Positions 1-10,532 are shown, numbered from the stretch's first letter. The stretch: DNA of 64,000 nucleotides from Chryseobacterium taichungense (GCF_900109935.1 NZ_FOBV01000002.1:310001-374000), one strand, 5' to 3'. Numbers and translations: made by a program. Notes: a model not told the origin generated them from the letters alone.

Positions 1-867
1 AAACTCAACGAAGATATGATATCTCTTGCTGGACCAATTACCAAAGACCCTTCGTTTGCGAAGGTCAAAGACCAGCCAGATCCTTTCAAATATCAGGAGG
101 GACCTTGGGCGTGGAAAAGAAACGGAATTTACTATATGGCTTACGCTTCTAAATGTTGTCCGGAAGGGATTGGTTATGCAATGGCAAAATCACCTACAGG
201 TCCTTGGAATTATGGAGGTGTAATAATGGATGGCGATCAGAGATCCAGCGGAAATCATCCCGGTATCATAGATTTCAAAGGTAAATCTTATGTTTTCGGA
301 TTCAATCATATGCTTAGAATGCAGACGATGAGCAAACATTACGAACGCCGGTCTGTTAGTGTCACAGAAATTACCTACAATGCAGATGGAACAATTCAGA
401 AGCTTCCTTTCTGGACTACGGATGGTGCGAAAAGAGTGGGTACTCTGGACCCCTATAAAAAAGTTGAAGCAGAAACGATGGCTTACAGCGAAGGTCTGAA
501 AACAGAAATGGTCACAGAATGGGAACGCAATCAACCCTATAACAGAGGCAAAAAAATCACAGACCGCGTCATCGTTACCTCAATTAACAATGGTGATTAT
601 ATTAAAATCCAGGGGGTAGATTTTTCCAAAGGCGTAAAATCTTTGGATGTGAATGTCGCTTCTCTCTATGGCGGAAAAATAGAAGTGCGTTCAGATGCTC
701 TTAAAGGGCCATTGCTGGGAGTTGTTAACGTTACAGGAAAAGGTGAGGGCGACTTATATAAAACCATTAATACACCTCTGAAAAGTATAAAAGGAATCCA
801 CGATTTATATTTTGTTTTTAAGGGGGAAAAAGACCTTTTCTATTTTGATTGGTGGAAATTTAATTAA
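1..867 (+). CDS. GH43 family glycoside hydrolase, C-terminal part (5' end outside window)
   Basis: The frame is open from base 1, so the gene starts upstream; 288 residues and the stop are visible. The fragment has the GH43 general-acid motif QEGPWAWKRNG (Glu at visible residue 33), then the NHPGIIDFKGKSY segment typical of arabinofuranosidase/xylosidase GH43 enzymes. The last ~130 residues (KVEAETMAYSEG to FYFDWWKFN) form a CBM6-like beta-sandwich. The catalytic-base and pKa-modulator Asp residues lie outside the window. It shares this layout with the two GH43 genes at 7498 and 9154 and is probably a secreted enzyme removing arabinose or xylose side chains. A 17-base gap to the next gene suggests co-transcription. 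Exact substrate is inferred from context. Confidence 0.88.
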   Translation, partial: KLNEDMISLAGPITKDPSFAKVKDQPDPFKYQEGPWAWKRNGIYYMAYASKCCPEGIGYAMAKSPTGPWNYGGVIMDGDQRSSGNHPGIIDFKGKSYVFGFNHMLRMQTMSKHYERRSVSVTEITYNADGTIQKLPFWTTDGAKRVGTLDPYKKVEAETMAYSEGLKTEMVTEWERNQPYNRGKKITDRVIVTSINNGDYIKIQGVDFSKGVKSLDVNVASLYGGKIEVRSDALKGPLLGVVNVTGKGEGDLYKTINTPLKSIKGIHDLYFVFKGEKDLFYFDWWKFN

Positions 868-884
868 ATCCAAATTTTTAAATA

Positions 885-2906
885 ATGTTGAAGACGAAAA
901 TACTTTTAATTGCTGTAACATTTTTGCTGTCGGGAAATATTTCCAAGGCGCAGTCAACCGTTTGGTTAGACCAGTTGGATTTAAGCGTGGCAACTCAGGG
1001 ACACGGTAAACCAGGCATCAATACTTCAGTTGACGGAAAACCTTTGACCATTGCCGGTGAGGTTTTCAAAAGAGGTTTTGGTACGCACGCAGAAAGTTCT
1101 TTATTGATTAAATTAAACGGTAAGGCAAAAAGCTTTTCAGCTTTGGTAGGATTGGATGACGAAATGAAAGGTCAAAATCCCGCCGTTGAATTTGAAATTT
1201 ATGGCGACAACAAAAAGCTTTGGTCAAGCGGAATAATGAAATTAGGCGATAAAGCAAAGCCTGTTTCCGTTTCGTTGGAAGGTGTAAAACAATTAGAATT
1301 AGTCGTAACAGATGGCGGAAACGGACCGTATTATGACCACGCCGATTGGGCAGATGCCAAATTTGAAACAACAGACGGTGCAAAACTGATAACATTTAAC
1401 CCGATTTCATCAGTCCCTTATATTTTAACGCCAAAACCAGCGGCAACTCCAAAAATTAATTCGGCAGGCGTTTATGGCGTTCGTCCCGGCTCACCTTTTT
1501 TGTTCAGGGTTGCAGCAACGGGTGACAGACCGATGACTTTTACGGCAAAAAATCTTCCGAAAGGTTTAACAATAGATTCCAAAACCGGAATCATCACCGG
1601 AAAAATAGATACGAAAGTAATCTATGAAGTCCTTTTATCAGCTAAAAATGCTAAAGGCTCGGTTTCCAAAAAATTAAGAATAGAAAGCGGTGACAAAATA
1701 GCTTTAACACCCACAATGGGATGGAACAGCTGGAATTGTTTCGGACACGAAGTTTCGGCCGACAAAGTAAAACGTGCCGCCGATGCTTTGGTTAAATCAG
1801 GATTGGTGAACCACGGCTGGAACTACATCAACATCGATGATTCGTGGCAATTTAACAGAGACGGAAAAGACCCGTCTTTCAAAGGTAAAATGCGTGACGA
1901 TAACGGTTATATTCTGACCAATTCCAAATTTCCGGATATGAAGGAATTAACCGATTACTTTCATTCAAAAGGACTGAAAGCAGGAATTTATTCTTCTCCC
2001 GGACCTTGGACGTGTGGCGGTTGTGCAGGAAGCTACGGCTACGAAAAACAAGATGCAGAAAGCTACGCTAAATGGGGAATCGATTATCTGAAATACGATT
2101 GGTGCAGTTACGGTGGCGTGATTGACGGTTTGCCCGATAATGACCCAAACAAAGTTTCTTCACTCAATTTTCAGGGTGGAGGAGATTTGGATAAAGGCGT
2201 AAAGCCATTTAAATTAATGGGAGATTTATTAAAAAATCAGCCTCGTGATATTGTGTACAATCTTTGTCAATACGGGATGGGCGATGTCTGGAAATGGGGA
2301 AATGATGCGGATGCGCAATCTTGGCGAACGACCAATGACATTACCGATACCTGGGCAAGTGTCAAAAATATAGCATTGGCTCAGGATAAAGCCGCACCCT
2401 ACGCAAAACCCGGCAACTGGAACGACCCCGATATGTTGGTGGTAGGCGTCGTAGGTTGGGGAAATCCACACCAGAGCCGATTGAAACCGGACGAACAATA
2501 TTTACACATCAGTCTTTGGAGCATTTTTTCTGCGCCATTACTGATTGGTTGCGACCTTGAGAAATTGGATGATTTTACTTTAAATCTTTTAACGAATGAT
2601 GAGGTCATTGCCGTTAATCAGGATGCTCTGGGAAAACAGGGCGTTTGTCTGCAGACCATTGGCGAATTGAAAATTTATGTAAAAGACCTTGAAGATGGCG
2701 GAAAAGCGGTGGCTTTTGCCAATTTCGGAAGGGAAAAAGTGGATATGTCTTACAATGATTTTAAAAAATTGGGAATTTCAGGAAATCAGGTAGTGAGAGA
2801 TATTTGGAGACAGAAAGATATTTCGAAAATCAATGCTGATACGGGAAATCTGGCTTTGGATATTCCGGCGCACGGCGTTGCTTTTTACAAATTCATTTCA
2901 AAATAA
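885..2906 (+). CDS. GH27 alpha-galactosidase with N-terminal NPCBM-type domain
   Basis: 673 residues. A signal peptide (about 1-22, ending SKA) is followed by an NPCBM-like carbohydrate-binding domain (about 25-160, with the FKRGFGTHAES stretch), a putative Ig-like linker (about 190-262) and a GH27 barrel starting at TPTMGWNSWNCFG. The catalytic nucleophile is Asp405 in KYDWC. The acid/base is probably Asp485 in TTNDITDTW, aligned with Asp231 of human alpha-galactosidase A. GNWNDPDML is also conserved. The C-terminal beta domain ends at IPAHGVAFYKF. It should release terminal alpha-galactose (or beta-L-arabinopyranose, a known GH27 side activity) from side chains. It is periplasmic or exported and sits in the same run as GH97 and GH31. 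Confidence 0.93.
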   Translation: MLKTKILLIAVTFLLSGNISKAQSTVWLDQLDLSVATQGHGKPGINTSVDGKPLTIAGEVFKRGFGTHAESSLLIKLNGKAKSFSALVGLDDEMKGQNPAVEFEIYGDNKKLWSSGIMKLGDKAKPVSVSLEGVKQLELVVTDGGNGPYYDHADWADAKFETTDGAKLITFNPISSVPYILTPKPAATPKINSAGVYGVRPGSPFLFRVAATGDRPMTFTAKNLPKGLTIDSKTGIITGKIDTKVIYEVLLSAKNAKGSVSKKLRIESGDKIALTPTMGWNSWNCFGHEVSADKVKRAADALVKSGLVNHGWNYINIDDSWQFNRDGKDPSFKGKMRDDNGYILTNSKFPDMKELTDYFHSKGLKAGIYSSPGPWTCGGCAGSYGYEKQDAESYAKWGIDYLKYDWCSYGGVIDGLPDNDPNKVSSLNFQGGGDLDKGVKPFKLMGDLLKNQPRDIVYNLCQYGMGDVWKWGNDADAQSWRTTNDITDTWASVKNIALAQDKAAPYAKPGNWNDPDMLVVGVVGWGNPHQSRLKPDEQYLHISLWSIFSAPLLIGCDLEKLDDFTLNLLTNDEVIAVNQDALGKQGVCLQTIGELKIYVKDLEDGGKAVAFANFGREKVDMSYNDFKKLGISGNQVVRDIWRQKDISKINADTGNLALDIPAHGVAFYKFISK

Positions 2907-2934
2907 TTCAGTTAGACATTCCAAATAAAAAAAA

Positions 2935-4893
2935 ATGAATCGCATCAAAAATCATATCAAAAAAAATATCTTCTCAAAAGCAATTTTGATGATGGTTTTG
3001 CTGTATTCTTATATGGCTGTTTCAGCCCGGAATTTAACGGTTGAATCACCCAACGGAAAGATTTCAGTCCAAGTTTTTAATGAAAATAGTACTGAAAATG
3101 CAAAATGGTTTTTGAAGGTAAATTATTTTAATGATGGTAAAATGACAGAAGCCATCTCGTCAATAGATTTGGGATTGATTCTTTCTGATGGTATTTCTTT
3201 TACGGATATGAAATTTCTGAAATCTTCAAAACCCTTGTTAATAAAAGAAAATTACACAATGCCTCACGGGAAATCTGCCCAAAGACATAATACGGGAAAT
3301 GAAGTTGTTTTCACATTCGAAAACAAAGAAAGGAAAAAACTGGATGTGATTATCCGTGTTTATAATGATGGGATTGCTTTCAGATATTCGTTGTCAGGAA
3401 AAGGAAGTTTTATAGTACAGGATGAATTGACTTCTTATTCTATCAATCAGGAAACTACTCGCTGGGCAGAAAAATGGAATCCTGCGAACGAAGGACTTTA
3501 TGCTTCAATGGTTGGCGAAAAAATTCAGCAGGAAGAGTGGTGTTATCCCGCATTGTTTCAGACAAAAGATAATAATTGCTGGTTTTTGCTTCACGAATCG
3601 GCTGTTGATGGCAGTTACTGCGGGTCTAAACTGAGTAATAAAGAGGATAAAAATAAATATAAAATCACCTTCCCCGACCCAAAAGACGGACGCGGAAAAG
3701 GAGAATCGTTGCCCAAAATTTCACTGCCCTGGAAATCGCCTTGGAGAGTGATTATCGTTGGAAACCTCAATGATATTGTGGCTTCTACTTTAGTTGATGA
3801 TGTTGCGCCGCCTTCCGTGATAAAAAATACGGATTGGATAAAACCGGGCGCAGTTTCCTGGAATTATTGGTCGAGTAATCACGGAACCAAAGACTTTAAA
3901 ACGGTTTGCAAATTTGCAGATTTGGCTGTTGCAATGGATTGGCCTTATACTTTACTGGATTGGGAATGGGACTCTATGGGAAATGGCGGAAATCTGGAAG
4001 ATGCTTTAAAATACATTCATTCCAAAGGGATAAAGCCTTTGATGTGGTACAATTCAGGTGGCGACCATACGTGGGTTGCTTCTACACCGAAAGACAGAAT
4101 GCTGACTCACCAAAACAGAATCGAAGAATTTACTAAACTAAAAAAACTTGGTGTTGCAGGAGTAAAAGTAGATTTCTTTGAAAGTGAGAAGCAGGATATG
4201 ATTCAATATTATCTGGACATTCTGGAAGATGCTGCCCAATTTGAAATGATGGTTTACTTCCACGGCTGCCTGGTTCCGAGAGGCTGGTCGAGAACTTATC
4301 CGAACCTCATGACTTACGAAGCCGTTCGTGGTGCGGAATGGTACAACAACGGCCCTGAATTTACGGCAACTGCGCCTGTTCATAATACGATTCTCCCTTT
4401 TACCAGAAATGTGGTCGGTTCTATGGATTACACGCCAGTAACCTTCACCAATTCACAGTTTCCGCATCTGACTTCTTATGGTCACGAGCTGGCTTTAAGT
4501 GTAGTATTTGAATCTGCATTGCAACATTTTGCCGACCGACCGGAAGGTTATTACGAATTGCCGGATGAGCCGAAGAAATTTTTAAGAGAAGTTTCGACCA
4601 GTTGGGATGAAACACGAATGTTACAAGGGTTTCCGGGAAAAGATATTGTAATAGCAAGAAGAAAAAATAATGCATGGTATATTGGAGGAATCAACGGGGA
4701 AAATATTGAAAAAAACATCAACCTTAAATTTGATTTTTTAGATAAACATAACAAGTACAAACTGAGATTAATAAAAGACGGAAAACACGATAAACAGCTT
4801 GTAACAGATGATTCTGTGATAGAAAGTACAGATTCTGTTGACGTGAAAATTTTAAGAAGAGGCGGTTTTGTAGCAGTAATTTCTCCATTGTAA
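2935..4893 (+). CDS. GH97 glycoside hydrolase, retaining (alpha-galactosidase-like) type
   Basis: 652 residues with an N-terminal hydrophobic export signal, preceded by a basic stretch (about 1-32). The N-terminal beta-sandwich begins NLTVESPNGKISVQV, and the barrel carries AGVKVDFFESEKQDM. An Asp at the nucleophile position (Asp413 in KVDFF) is the mark of the retaining GH97 branch, in which BtGH97b is an alpha-galactosidase; the inverting SusB branch lacks it. Glu462 in TYEAVRGAEW is a candidate acid/base. The gap to the GH31 gene is only 7 bases. Substrate is inferred: alpha-galactosyl decorations on xylan or xyloglucan; alpha-glucosidase activity cannot be excluded. Confidence 0.9.
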   Translation: MNRIKNHIKKNIFSKAILMMVLLYSYMAVSARNLTVESPNGKISVQVFNENSTENAKWFLKVNYFNDGKMTEAISSIDLGLILSDGISFTDMKFLKSSKPLLIKENYTMPHGKSAQRHNTGNEVVFTFENKERKKLDVIIRVYNDGIAFRYSLSGKGSFIVQDELTSYSINQETTRWAEKWNPANEGLYASMVGEKIQQEEWCYPALFQTKDNNCWFLLHESAVDGSYCGSKLSNKEDKNKYKITFPDPKDGRGKGESLPKISLPWKSPWRVIIVGNLNDIVASTLVDDVAPPSVIKNTDWIKPGAVSWNYWSSNHGTKDFKTVCKFADLAVAMDWPYTLLDWEWDSMGNGGNLEDALKYIHSKGIKPLMWYNSGGDHTWVASTPKDRMLTHQNRIEEFTKLKKLGVAGVKVDFFESEKQDMIQYYLDILEDAAQFEMMVYFHGCLVPRGWSRTYPNLMTYEAVRGAEWYNNGPEFTATAPVHNTILPFTRNVVGSMDYTPVTFTNSQFPHLTSYGHELALSVVFESALQHFADRPEGYYELPDEPKKFLREVSTSWDETRMLQGFPGKDIVIARRKNNAWYIGGINGENIEKNINLKFDFLDKHNKYKLRLIKDGKHDKQLVTDDSVIESTDSVDVKILRRGGFVAVISPL

Positions 4894-4900
4894 AAGTTTA

Positions 4901-7486
4901 ATGATGAGATTTAAAATAATAACATATTGGCTCACTGTTCTTCCCATTTTAATTTTTGGGCAGCACTACATATCCTATAGCAGAAATGCTGAAGAGGTTT
5001 CTGTAAAACTTTCTGATGGATATTTAGTCTTAAGACCTATGAACGAAAATGCGGTAAGAATACAGTTTATAAAAGAAATAAAACCGGAAGAAAATCAGTT
5101 TGTTTTCGTCAATGAAAATAGTTCTTCAGATTTTAAATTGGAAGAAAATGCTTCTTCTTTAAAACTAAAAACTAAAAATTATGCTGTTTTATTCAATAAA
5201 AAAACGGCTCAGCTTAGCTTTTTGAATGGCAATGGTAAAGTCTTACTTTCAGAAGCTGTAAATAGCCGAAAACTGATAGAAAGTACTGTCTCTTCACAGC
5301 CCTGTTATATTGCGGAGCAAAGTTTTATCACTGATAAAGATGAGCAACTTTTGGGATTAGGTCAGTTTCAGGATGGTCATTATAATTTGAAAAGTATCAG
5401 CAGGAAACTGATTCAGGTCAACAGCCAGATTGCTTTACCTTTTTTATACTCTTCAAAAGGATACGGGATTTTGTGGAATCAGTTTGGATTAACCTGGTAT
5501 AATCCGGCAGACCAATCGGTTCCTTTAGAAAAAGAAGCCGTTACTAATGGTGAGGAGAGAGAAGTCACAGGTACTTCAGGAACCATAAAAGTTTCACAGC
5601 AACAAGCCTTGCATAATGGTAAGATTTTAATTGAAAAAAGTGGAGAATATACTTTTATGCTGGATTTAGGGAACATGGATAACCGTCATTTTCTTACCAT
5701 TGATGGAAAACCTGTAATCGACCAGTCCAACCTTTGGCTTCCTCCTGCGGTGAGCACTAAAGTTTTTCTTACAAAAGGAGAACATTATTTCCAGGTGGTT
5801 TGTAAAGCCACCAACACGCCTTCATTACAATATAAATTGGCGGAGGACATGACTACATTCCGTTCACCGCACAGCAAGTCATTAGATTATATTTTGTTTG
5901 CAGGAAATAATGCAGATGAGGTTATCTCGTCTTACCGGGAAATCACGGGTAAAGTGCCAATGTTGCCCAAATGGGCTTTCGGATATTGGCAATGCAGAGA
6001 GCGATATACTTCTGCAGAGCATCTGGTAAAGACCGTAGAGGAATTTAGAAAGCGTAATTTGCCGGTAGATGTCATTGTTCAGGATTGGCAATATTGGGGA
6101 AAATATGGTTGGGGTGTACCTAAATTTGATGAACAGAATTATCCTGAGCCCGAAAAATTTATTGAAAGATTGCATCGGCTACATTCTAGATTTTCGGTAT
6201 CTGTTTGGGAAAATTTAGATAAAAAATCTGAGGTCGCCAAAGATTATGATGGACTATACATACCAGACAGTCCTTGGATTGATATTTTTAATCCGAAAAC
6301 ACAAAAAACACATTGGAATGCTTTGAACAAAAATCTTTTTCAGAATGGAGTAGATTCCTGGTGGATGGATGCAACGGAACCGGAAAATGATGCATTGGTC
6401 GGCAAAAATACTTTTTTAGGAATTGGTGAATTTTACAGACTAACGTATCCGTTTTTCGTAAGCAAAGCAGTTTACGAAGGACAGAGAGCAACTAATCCTG
6501 ATAAAAGAGTAGTTATTTTAACCAGGTCTGCATTTCCCGGGCAACAGCGGTTCGGAACCATCAATTGGTCCGGTGATATTGGCTGGGATTGGGATGCTTA
6601 CAGAAGACAAATTGTGGCTGGACTGAATTATTCCATCTCAGGGATGCCTTATTGGACAACCGATATTGGAGGATTTTTCCGTCCCGGTTCTTCCCAATAT
6701 TCTGACCCGAAATATCACGATATTTTGATGAGATGGTTTCAGTGGGGTGTTTTTAGTCCGATTTTCAGGATGCACGGTTACCAGACCGAAACAGAACCTT
6801 GGAAATATGGAGAAAAAGTGGAAAGCAATATGCGCGATTTGATGAATCTTAGATATCAATTATTGCCTTACATCTATTCTCAATCTTGGGAAATTTCAAA
6901 AAATAATTCTACCATTATGCGGCCAATGGTAATGGATTTTCACAAGGATAAAAAAGCTATTGAACAGTCTTATCAGTATATGTTTGGGAAATCTATACTG
7001 GTTACTCCTGTTATTAAACCAAATATTGAAAATTGGGAGGTTTATCTTCCAAAAGGTTATTCTTGGTATGATTTCTACACCAACCAAAAAAATGATGGAG
7101 GAAAAACTGTTTTAGCTGATGCTTCACACAATAAGATTCCGCTTTTTATAAAATCAGGTTCTATAATTCCTATTGGTAAAATAATGCAATATACTTCGGA
7201 AAAATCTAATGAGGAACTTACCATAAAAGTATATGCGGGCAATGATGGAAATTTTACACTCTATGAAGATGAAGGCGATAATTATAACTACGAAAAAGGA
7301 AAATATACCCTGATTCATTTCAAATGGAATGATAAAGTAAGAGAATTACTGATTGATAAACGTGTAGGAATTTACACAGGACAAAACAACCATAGAATTT
7401 TTAATCTGGAATTTATAGGAATCAATAAGGAAGTTATCACCCGGAAGGTCTCTTACGAAGGCAATGAACTTACCATTCAATTTTAA
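4901..7486 (+). CDS. GH31 alpha-xylosidase-type enzyme with PA14 insert
   Basis: 861 residues. A signal peptide (about 1-20) precedes the GH31 N-terminal beta domain, which is interrupted at about 222-330 by a PA14-like module (GEYTFMLDLGN to GEHYFQVV). The catalytic barrel runs from about 355 to 690: the nucleophile is Asp490 in WWMDATEPE and the acid/base Asp559 in WSGDIGWDWD. A PA14 inserted in this place is known from Cellvibrio Xyl31A, an alpha-xylosidase acting on xyloglucan oligosaccharides, so alpha-xylosidase is the best call. No endo-xyloglucanase is visible nearby, so the target could equally be alpha-xylose on complex arabinoxylan. The start could instead be the next ATG, one codon later. 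Confidence 0.9.
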   Translation: MMRFKIITYWLTVLPILIFGQHYISYSRNAEEVSVKLSDGYLVLRPMNENAVRIQFIKEIKPEENQFVFVNENSSSDFKLEENASSLKLKTKNYAVLFNKKTAQLSFLNGNGKVLLSEAVNSRKLIESTVSSQPCYIAEQSFITDKDEQLLGLGQFQDGHYNLKSISRKLIQVNSQIALPFLYSSKGYGILWNQFGLTWYNPADQSVPLEKEAVTNGEEREVTGTSGTIKVSQQQALHNGKILIEKSGEYTFMLDLGNMDNRHFLTIDGKPVIDQSNLWLPPAVSTKVFLTKGEHYFQVVCKATNTPSLQYKLAEDMTTFRSPHSKSLDYILFAGNNADEVISSYREITGKVPMLPKWAFGYWQCRERYTSAEHLVKTVEEFRKRNLPVDVIVQDWQYWGKYGWGVPKFDEQNYPEPEKFIERLHRLHSRFSVSVWENLDKKSEVAKDYDGLYIPDSPWIDIFNPKTQKTHWNALNKNLFQNGVDSWWMDATEPENDALVGKNTFLGIGEFYRLTYPFFVSKAVYEGQRATNPDKRVVILTRSAFPGQQRFGTINWSGDIGWDWDAYRRQIVAGLNYSISGMPYWTTDIGGFFRPGSSQYSDPKYHDILMRWFQWGVFSPIFRMHGYQTETEPWKYGEKVESNMRDLMNLRYQLLPYIYSQSWEISKNNSTIMRPMVMDFHKDKKAIEQSYQYMFGKSILVTPVIKPNIENWEVYLPKGYSWYDFYTNQKNDGGKTVLADASHNKIPLFIKSGSIIPIGKIMQYTSEKSNEELTIKVYAGNDGNFTLYEDEGDNYNYEKGKYTLIHFKWNDKVRELLIDKRVGIYTGQNNHRIFNLEFIGINKEVITRKVSYEGNELTIQF

Positions 7487-7497
7487 ATGAAAAGGAT

Positions 7498-8898
7498 ATG
7501 AAAAAAATACTCATTACACTTAGTCTGTTATATGGTGGCTTAAATACTTTATTTGCCCAGAATCCCGTAATCCAGACTCATTTTACACCGGACCCTGCGC
7601 CGATGGTGTACAAAAATAAGATGTATGTCTACACCGGAGACGATATTCCCGGCTATGATTTTTATTATATGACGAAATGGAGAGTATATTCTTCTGATGA
7701 TATGGTCAACTGGACCGACCACGGTTCTCCGCTTTCACTGGAATCTTTCAGCTGGGCTCGTGACAGAGCGTGGGCGGCGCAATGCATTGAACGTAACGGC
7801 AAATTCTATTGGTACATCTGCGTTCAGACAGTTGATAACAATATGGCGATTGGCGTTGCGGTATCCGACAGTCCGACAGGTCCTTTTAAAGATGCACTCG
7901 GAAAACCATTGGTGACAACAGGAACCTGGGATAATATCGACCCGACGGTTTTTATTGATGATGACGGACAAGCCTATTTATATTGGGGAAACAGCAAATT
8001 ATTTTACGTGAAGCTCAACAAAGATATGGTTTCTTATGAAGGGAAAATCACCGAAATTCCACAATCTGTAGAAGCTTTTGGAGGATTGAGACGTCCCGGA
8101 AGAAGCGATGAGGTTTTACAGAAACAGGAACATTTTAAAGATGTTTTTGTGGAAGGTCCCTGGTTCTACAAACGCAACAAGCAATATTATATGATGTACG
8201 CCGGGATGACCGACCGAACCGAATGTCTGTCTTATTCCATAAGCGATTCGCCGACCGGACCGTGGAAATATCAGGGAAAAATAATGACCGGTCAGCCGAC
8301 CAACAGTTTCACCAACCACGGCGGAATTATCGATTTTAAAGGAAAATCCTACCTGTTCTATCACACAGGATTATTGCCCGGCGCAGGAAGTTACGGAAGG
8401 TCAACGTCTATTGAAGAATTCAAATACAATCAGGATGGCAGCATCCCGAAAATTGCAATGACCAAAGAGGGCGTAAATCCCGTTGCAACACTCAATCCCT
8501 ACAAAAGAAACGAAGCGGAAACAATAGCCTGGTCAGAGAAATGCAGCACTTCCGAAAACAAAAAGACGGGAGTTTATGTTTCCGATACCAGAGTAGGTGG
8601 TTATATCAAAGTTCGTTCGGTAGATTTTGAAAAAGGTCCCTCTGAATTTTCAGCTTCAATTGCCGCAGGTGTTGACGGAGGAATTTTAGAAGTCAGATTA
8701 GATAAATTGGATGGAAATAAAATTGCCGAGATTGAAGTTCCGAGAACCGGAGGTTGGGAAGAATTTAAAACCCTGACATCAAAAATTTCAGAATCGGTTT
8801 CCGGCGTTCACGATGTATATTTTGTCTTTAAAGGTAAAAACATTACGGCAGGAAGGGTGCTTTTCAATTTCGACTATTGGAGTTTTAAAAAGAAATAA
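7498..8898 (+). CDS. GH43 arabinofuranosidase/xylosidase with CBM6-like module
   Basis: 466 residues with a signal peptide (about 1-20, ending LFAQ). The five-blade GH43 domain covers about 22-330. The catalytic base is Asp32 in TPDPAPM, the pKa modulator Asp148 in NIDPTVF and the general acid Glu219 in VEGPWFYKR. From about 335 to the end, a CBM6-like beta-sandwich (NEAETIAWSE to FNFDYWSF) follows. Start-to-stop layout matches the GH43 at 9154 closely, so the two are tandem paralogs. The likely role is removal of alpha-L-arabinofuranose from arabinoxylan or xylo-oligosaccharides. The family also contains beta-xylosidases, so specificity is open. It lies 11 bases after GH31. Confidence 0.92.
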   Translation: MKKILITLSLLYGGLNTLFAQNPVIQTHFTPDPAPMVYKNKMYVYTGDDIPGYDFYYMTKWRVYSSDDMVNWTDHGSPLSLESFSWARDRAWAAQCIERNGKFYWYICVQTVDNNMAIGVAVSDSPTGPFKDALGKPLVTTGTWDNIDPTVFIDDDGQAYLYWGNSKLFYVKLNKDMVSYEGKITEIPQSVEAFGGLRRPGRSDEVLQKQEHFKDVFVEGPWFYKRNKQYYMMYAGMTDRTECLSYSISDSPTGPWKYQGKIMTGQPTNSFTNHGGIIDFKGKSYLFYHTGLLPGAGSYGRSTSIEEFKYNQDGSIPKIAMTKEGVNPVATLNPYKRNEAETIAWSEKCSTSENKKTGVYVSDTRVGGYIKVRSVDFEKGPSEFSASIAAGVDGGILEVRLDKLDGNKIAEIEVPRTGGWEEFKTLTSKISESVSGVHDVYFVFKGKNITAGRVLFNFDYWSFKKK

Positions 8899-9063
8899 GA
8901 TAAAAATTCCCCTCCTCTGGAAATCGAGGGACGAGATTCGCCGAAACAAAAAATCAATTAATAAATATTGAGACACTGGTGGCGAAAATTCAAAGAATTT
9001 TTGACGGGGTGGTTAAAATGTTCTGTATAACAATATAAAAACTGGATTCACCCAATTATACAG

Positions 9064-9140
9064 CTTCTACAAACGTCAGCGGCTTTGTGAAACTAAAAAA
9101 AATATTTATAAAAAAACTTTGCGCACTTAGTGTTCAAAAT
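9064..9140. repeat. Intergenic element shared with 14422-14502, copy 1
   Basis: It shares AGCGGCTTTGTGA near its start and AACTTTG...ACTTAGTGTTCAAAAT at its end with the other copy. Both lie directly upstream of a glycosidase gene, in gaps that look repeat-derived. The bases before it (8899-9063) resemble a dispersed repeat with GACGGGGTGGTTA. Confidence 0.6.
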
Positions 9141-9153
9141 CAAAAAATTAAAT

Positions 9154-10530
9154 ATGAAAAAAACAATAAAAACAATACTCAATCTCTGTTTAATAGGCTA
9201 TTCGGGAATATTATTTTCTCAAAATCCCATTATTCAGACCAATTATACGGCAGACCCTGCGCCGATGGTGTATAACGACAGGCTTTATGTCTACACCACG
9301 CACGATGAGGACGATTCCACTTGGTTTGTGATGAACGACTGGAAGGTCTATTCCACCAACGATATGGTGAACTGGACCGACCACGGAAGTATTCTGAGCT
9401 ATAAAGATTTCGACTGGGCAAAACGTGATGCCTGGGCAGCGCAATGCGTGGAAAGAAATGGCAAATTCTTTATGTATGTTCCGATGTGGTCCAAAACCAA
9501 CAACAAAGGAGCGATTGGTGTTGCGGTAGGTGACAGTCCGTTTGGACCATTTCACGACCCGCTTGGAAAACCGTTGGTACAGAGCGAATGGGGCGACATT
9601 GACCCGACGGTTTTTATTGATGATGACGGTCAAGCCTATATGTATTGGGGAAATCCTAAACTTAAAATGGTTAAGCTCAATCAGGATATGATTTCCTATT
9701 CCGGCGATATTGTGGAAGTGCCAATGACCGCAGAATCTTTCGGGAAAAGGGATGGAAAAGAAAACCCTGAAAGACCGACAAAATACGAGGAAGGACCTTG
9801 GTTATATAAAAGAAAAAAATTGTATTATCTGTTTTGGCCGGGCGGTCCGCTCCCTGAATTTATCGGATATTCTACCAGCAAAAGTGCACAGGGACCGTGG
9901 AAAGACGGTGGAATCGTAATGCCAACCGAAGGAAAATCTTTCACCAACCATCCCGGAATTGTCGATTTCAGAGGAAAATCCTATTTCTTTTATCACAACG
10001 GCGCGTTGCCGGGAGGAAGCGGTTTCACAAGGTCGGTGAGTGTGGAAGAACTTAATTTTAATAAAGACGGTTCTATTTCACCCATCAAAATGACCAATGG
10101 AATTACCAAAGCCATTGCAACCGTTAATCCTTATGCTTTTAATCAGGCAGAAATGATTGCCTGGTCTGAAAATGTGAAATCTTATCAGAACAAAGAAGCA
10201 GGCGTCTTCATCAAAGCTAAAAAAAGTGGCGCTTACACCAGTGTGAAAAATGTGGATTTTGGTAAAAAAGGAGCATCAGCATTTTCGGCCAGAGTTGGAA
10301 CGACACACAACAGCGATGTGACGATGGACGTTCATTTGGACAGTATTAACGGACCGGTTATCACTACGGTAAAAGTTCCGTTGACCGGCGGAGACGACCG
10401 TTGGGAAACCGTGAAAGCCGAAGTTAAGGAAAAAGTTTCCGGTGTTCACGATGTGTATTTTGTATTTAATGGAAAAGCAGCAAAGGATATTATGTTTTTC
10501 GATTATTGGACTTTTCTTGAAAATAATTAA
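9154..10530 (+). CDS. GH43 arabinofuranosidase/xylosidase with CBM6-like module (paralog)
   Basis: I start at the ATG at 9154 because it puts the signal peptide [16 protein letters not shown] directly at the N-terminus; an upstream in-frame GTG at 9130 would add eight lysine-rich residues. The protein has 458 residues. Catalytic residues are Asp34 (TADPAPM), Asp150 (DIDPTVF) and Glu213 (EEGPWLY). A CBM6-like C-terminal domain ([10 protein letters not shown] to MFFDYWTF) follows. It is the closest visible relative of the 7498 gene, differing mainly around the substrate loops, which suggests different side-chain linkages. The 255-base gap upstream holds repeat-derived sequence. Downstream GH97 begins 2 bases after the stop. 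Confidence 0.91.
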   Translation: MKKTIKTILNLCLIGYSGILFSQNPIIQTNYTADPAPMVYNDRLYVYTTHDEDDSTWFVMNDWKVYSTNDMVNWTDHGSILSYKDFDWAKRDAWAAQCVERNGKFFMYVPMWSKTNNKGAIGVAVGDSPFGPFHDPLGKPLVQSEWGDIDPTVFIDDDGQAYMYWGNPKLKMVKLNQDMISYSGDIVEVPMTAESFGKRDGKENPERPTKYEEGPWLYKRKKLYYLFWPGGPLPEFIGYSTSKSAQGPWKDGGIVMPTEGKSFTNHPGIVDFRGKSYFFYHNGALPGGSGFTRSVSVEELNFNKDGSISPIKMTNGITKAIATVNPYAFNQAEMIAWSENVKSYQNKEAGVFIKAKKSGAYTSVKNVDFGKKGASAFSARVGTTHNSDVTMDVHLDSINGPVITTVKVPLTGGDDRWETVKAEVKEKVSGVHDVYFVFNGKAAKDIMFFDYWTFLENN

Positions 10531-10532
10531 TT

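Noticed and set aside
9016-9034. AAATGT half-site with 7-base spacing, as a further AraR operator
   Set aside because: The second half reads AACAAT rather than ACAyTT, and it lies in repeat-derived sequence.
9130-9153. GTG at 9130 as start of the second complete GH43
   Set aside because: It would put eight Lys/Asn-rich residues ahead of a complete signal peptide and lies in the end of a repeat element.
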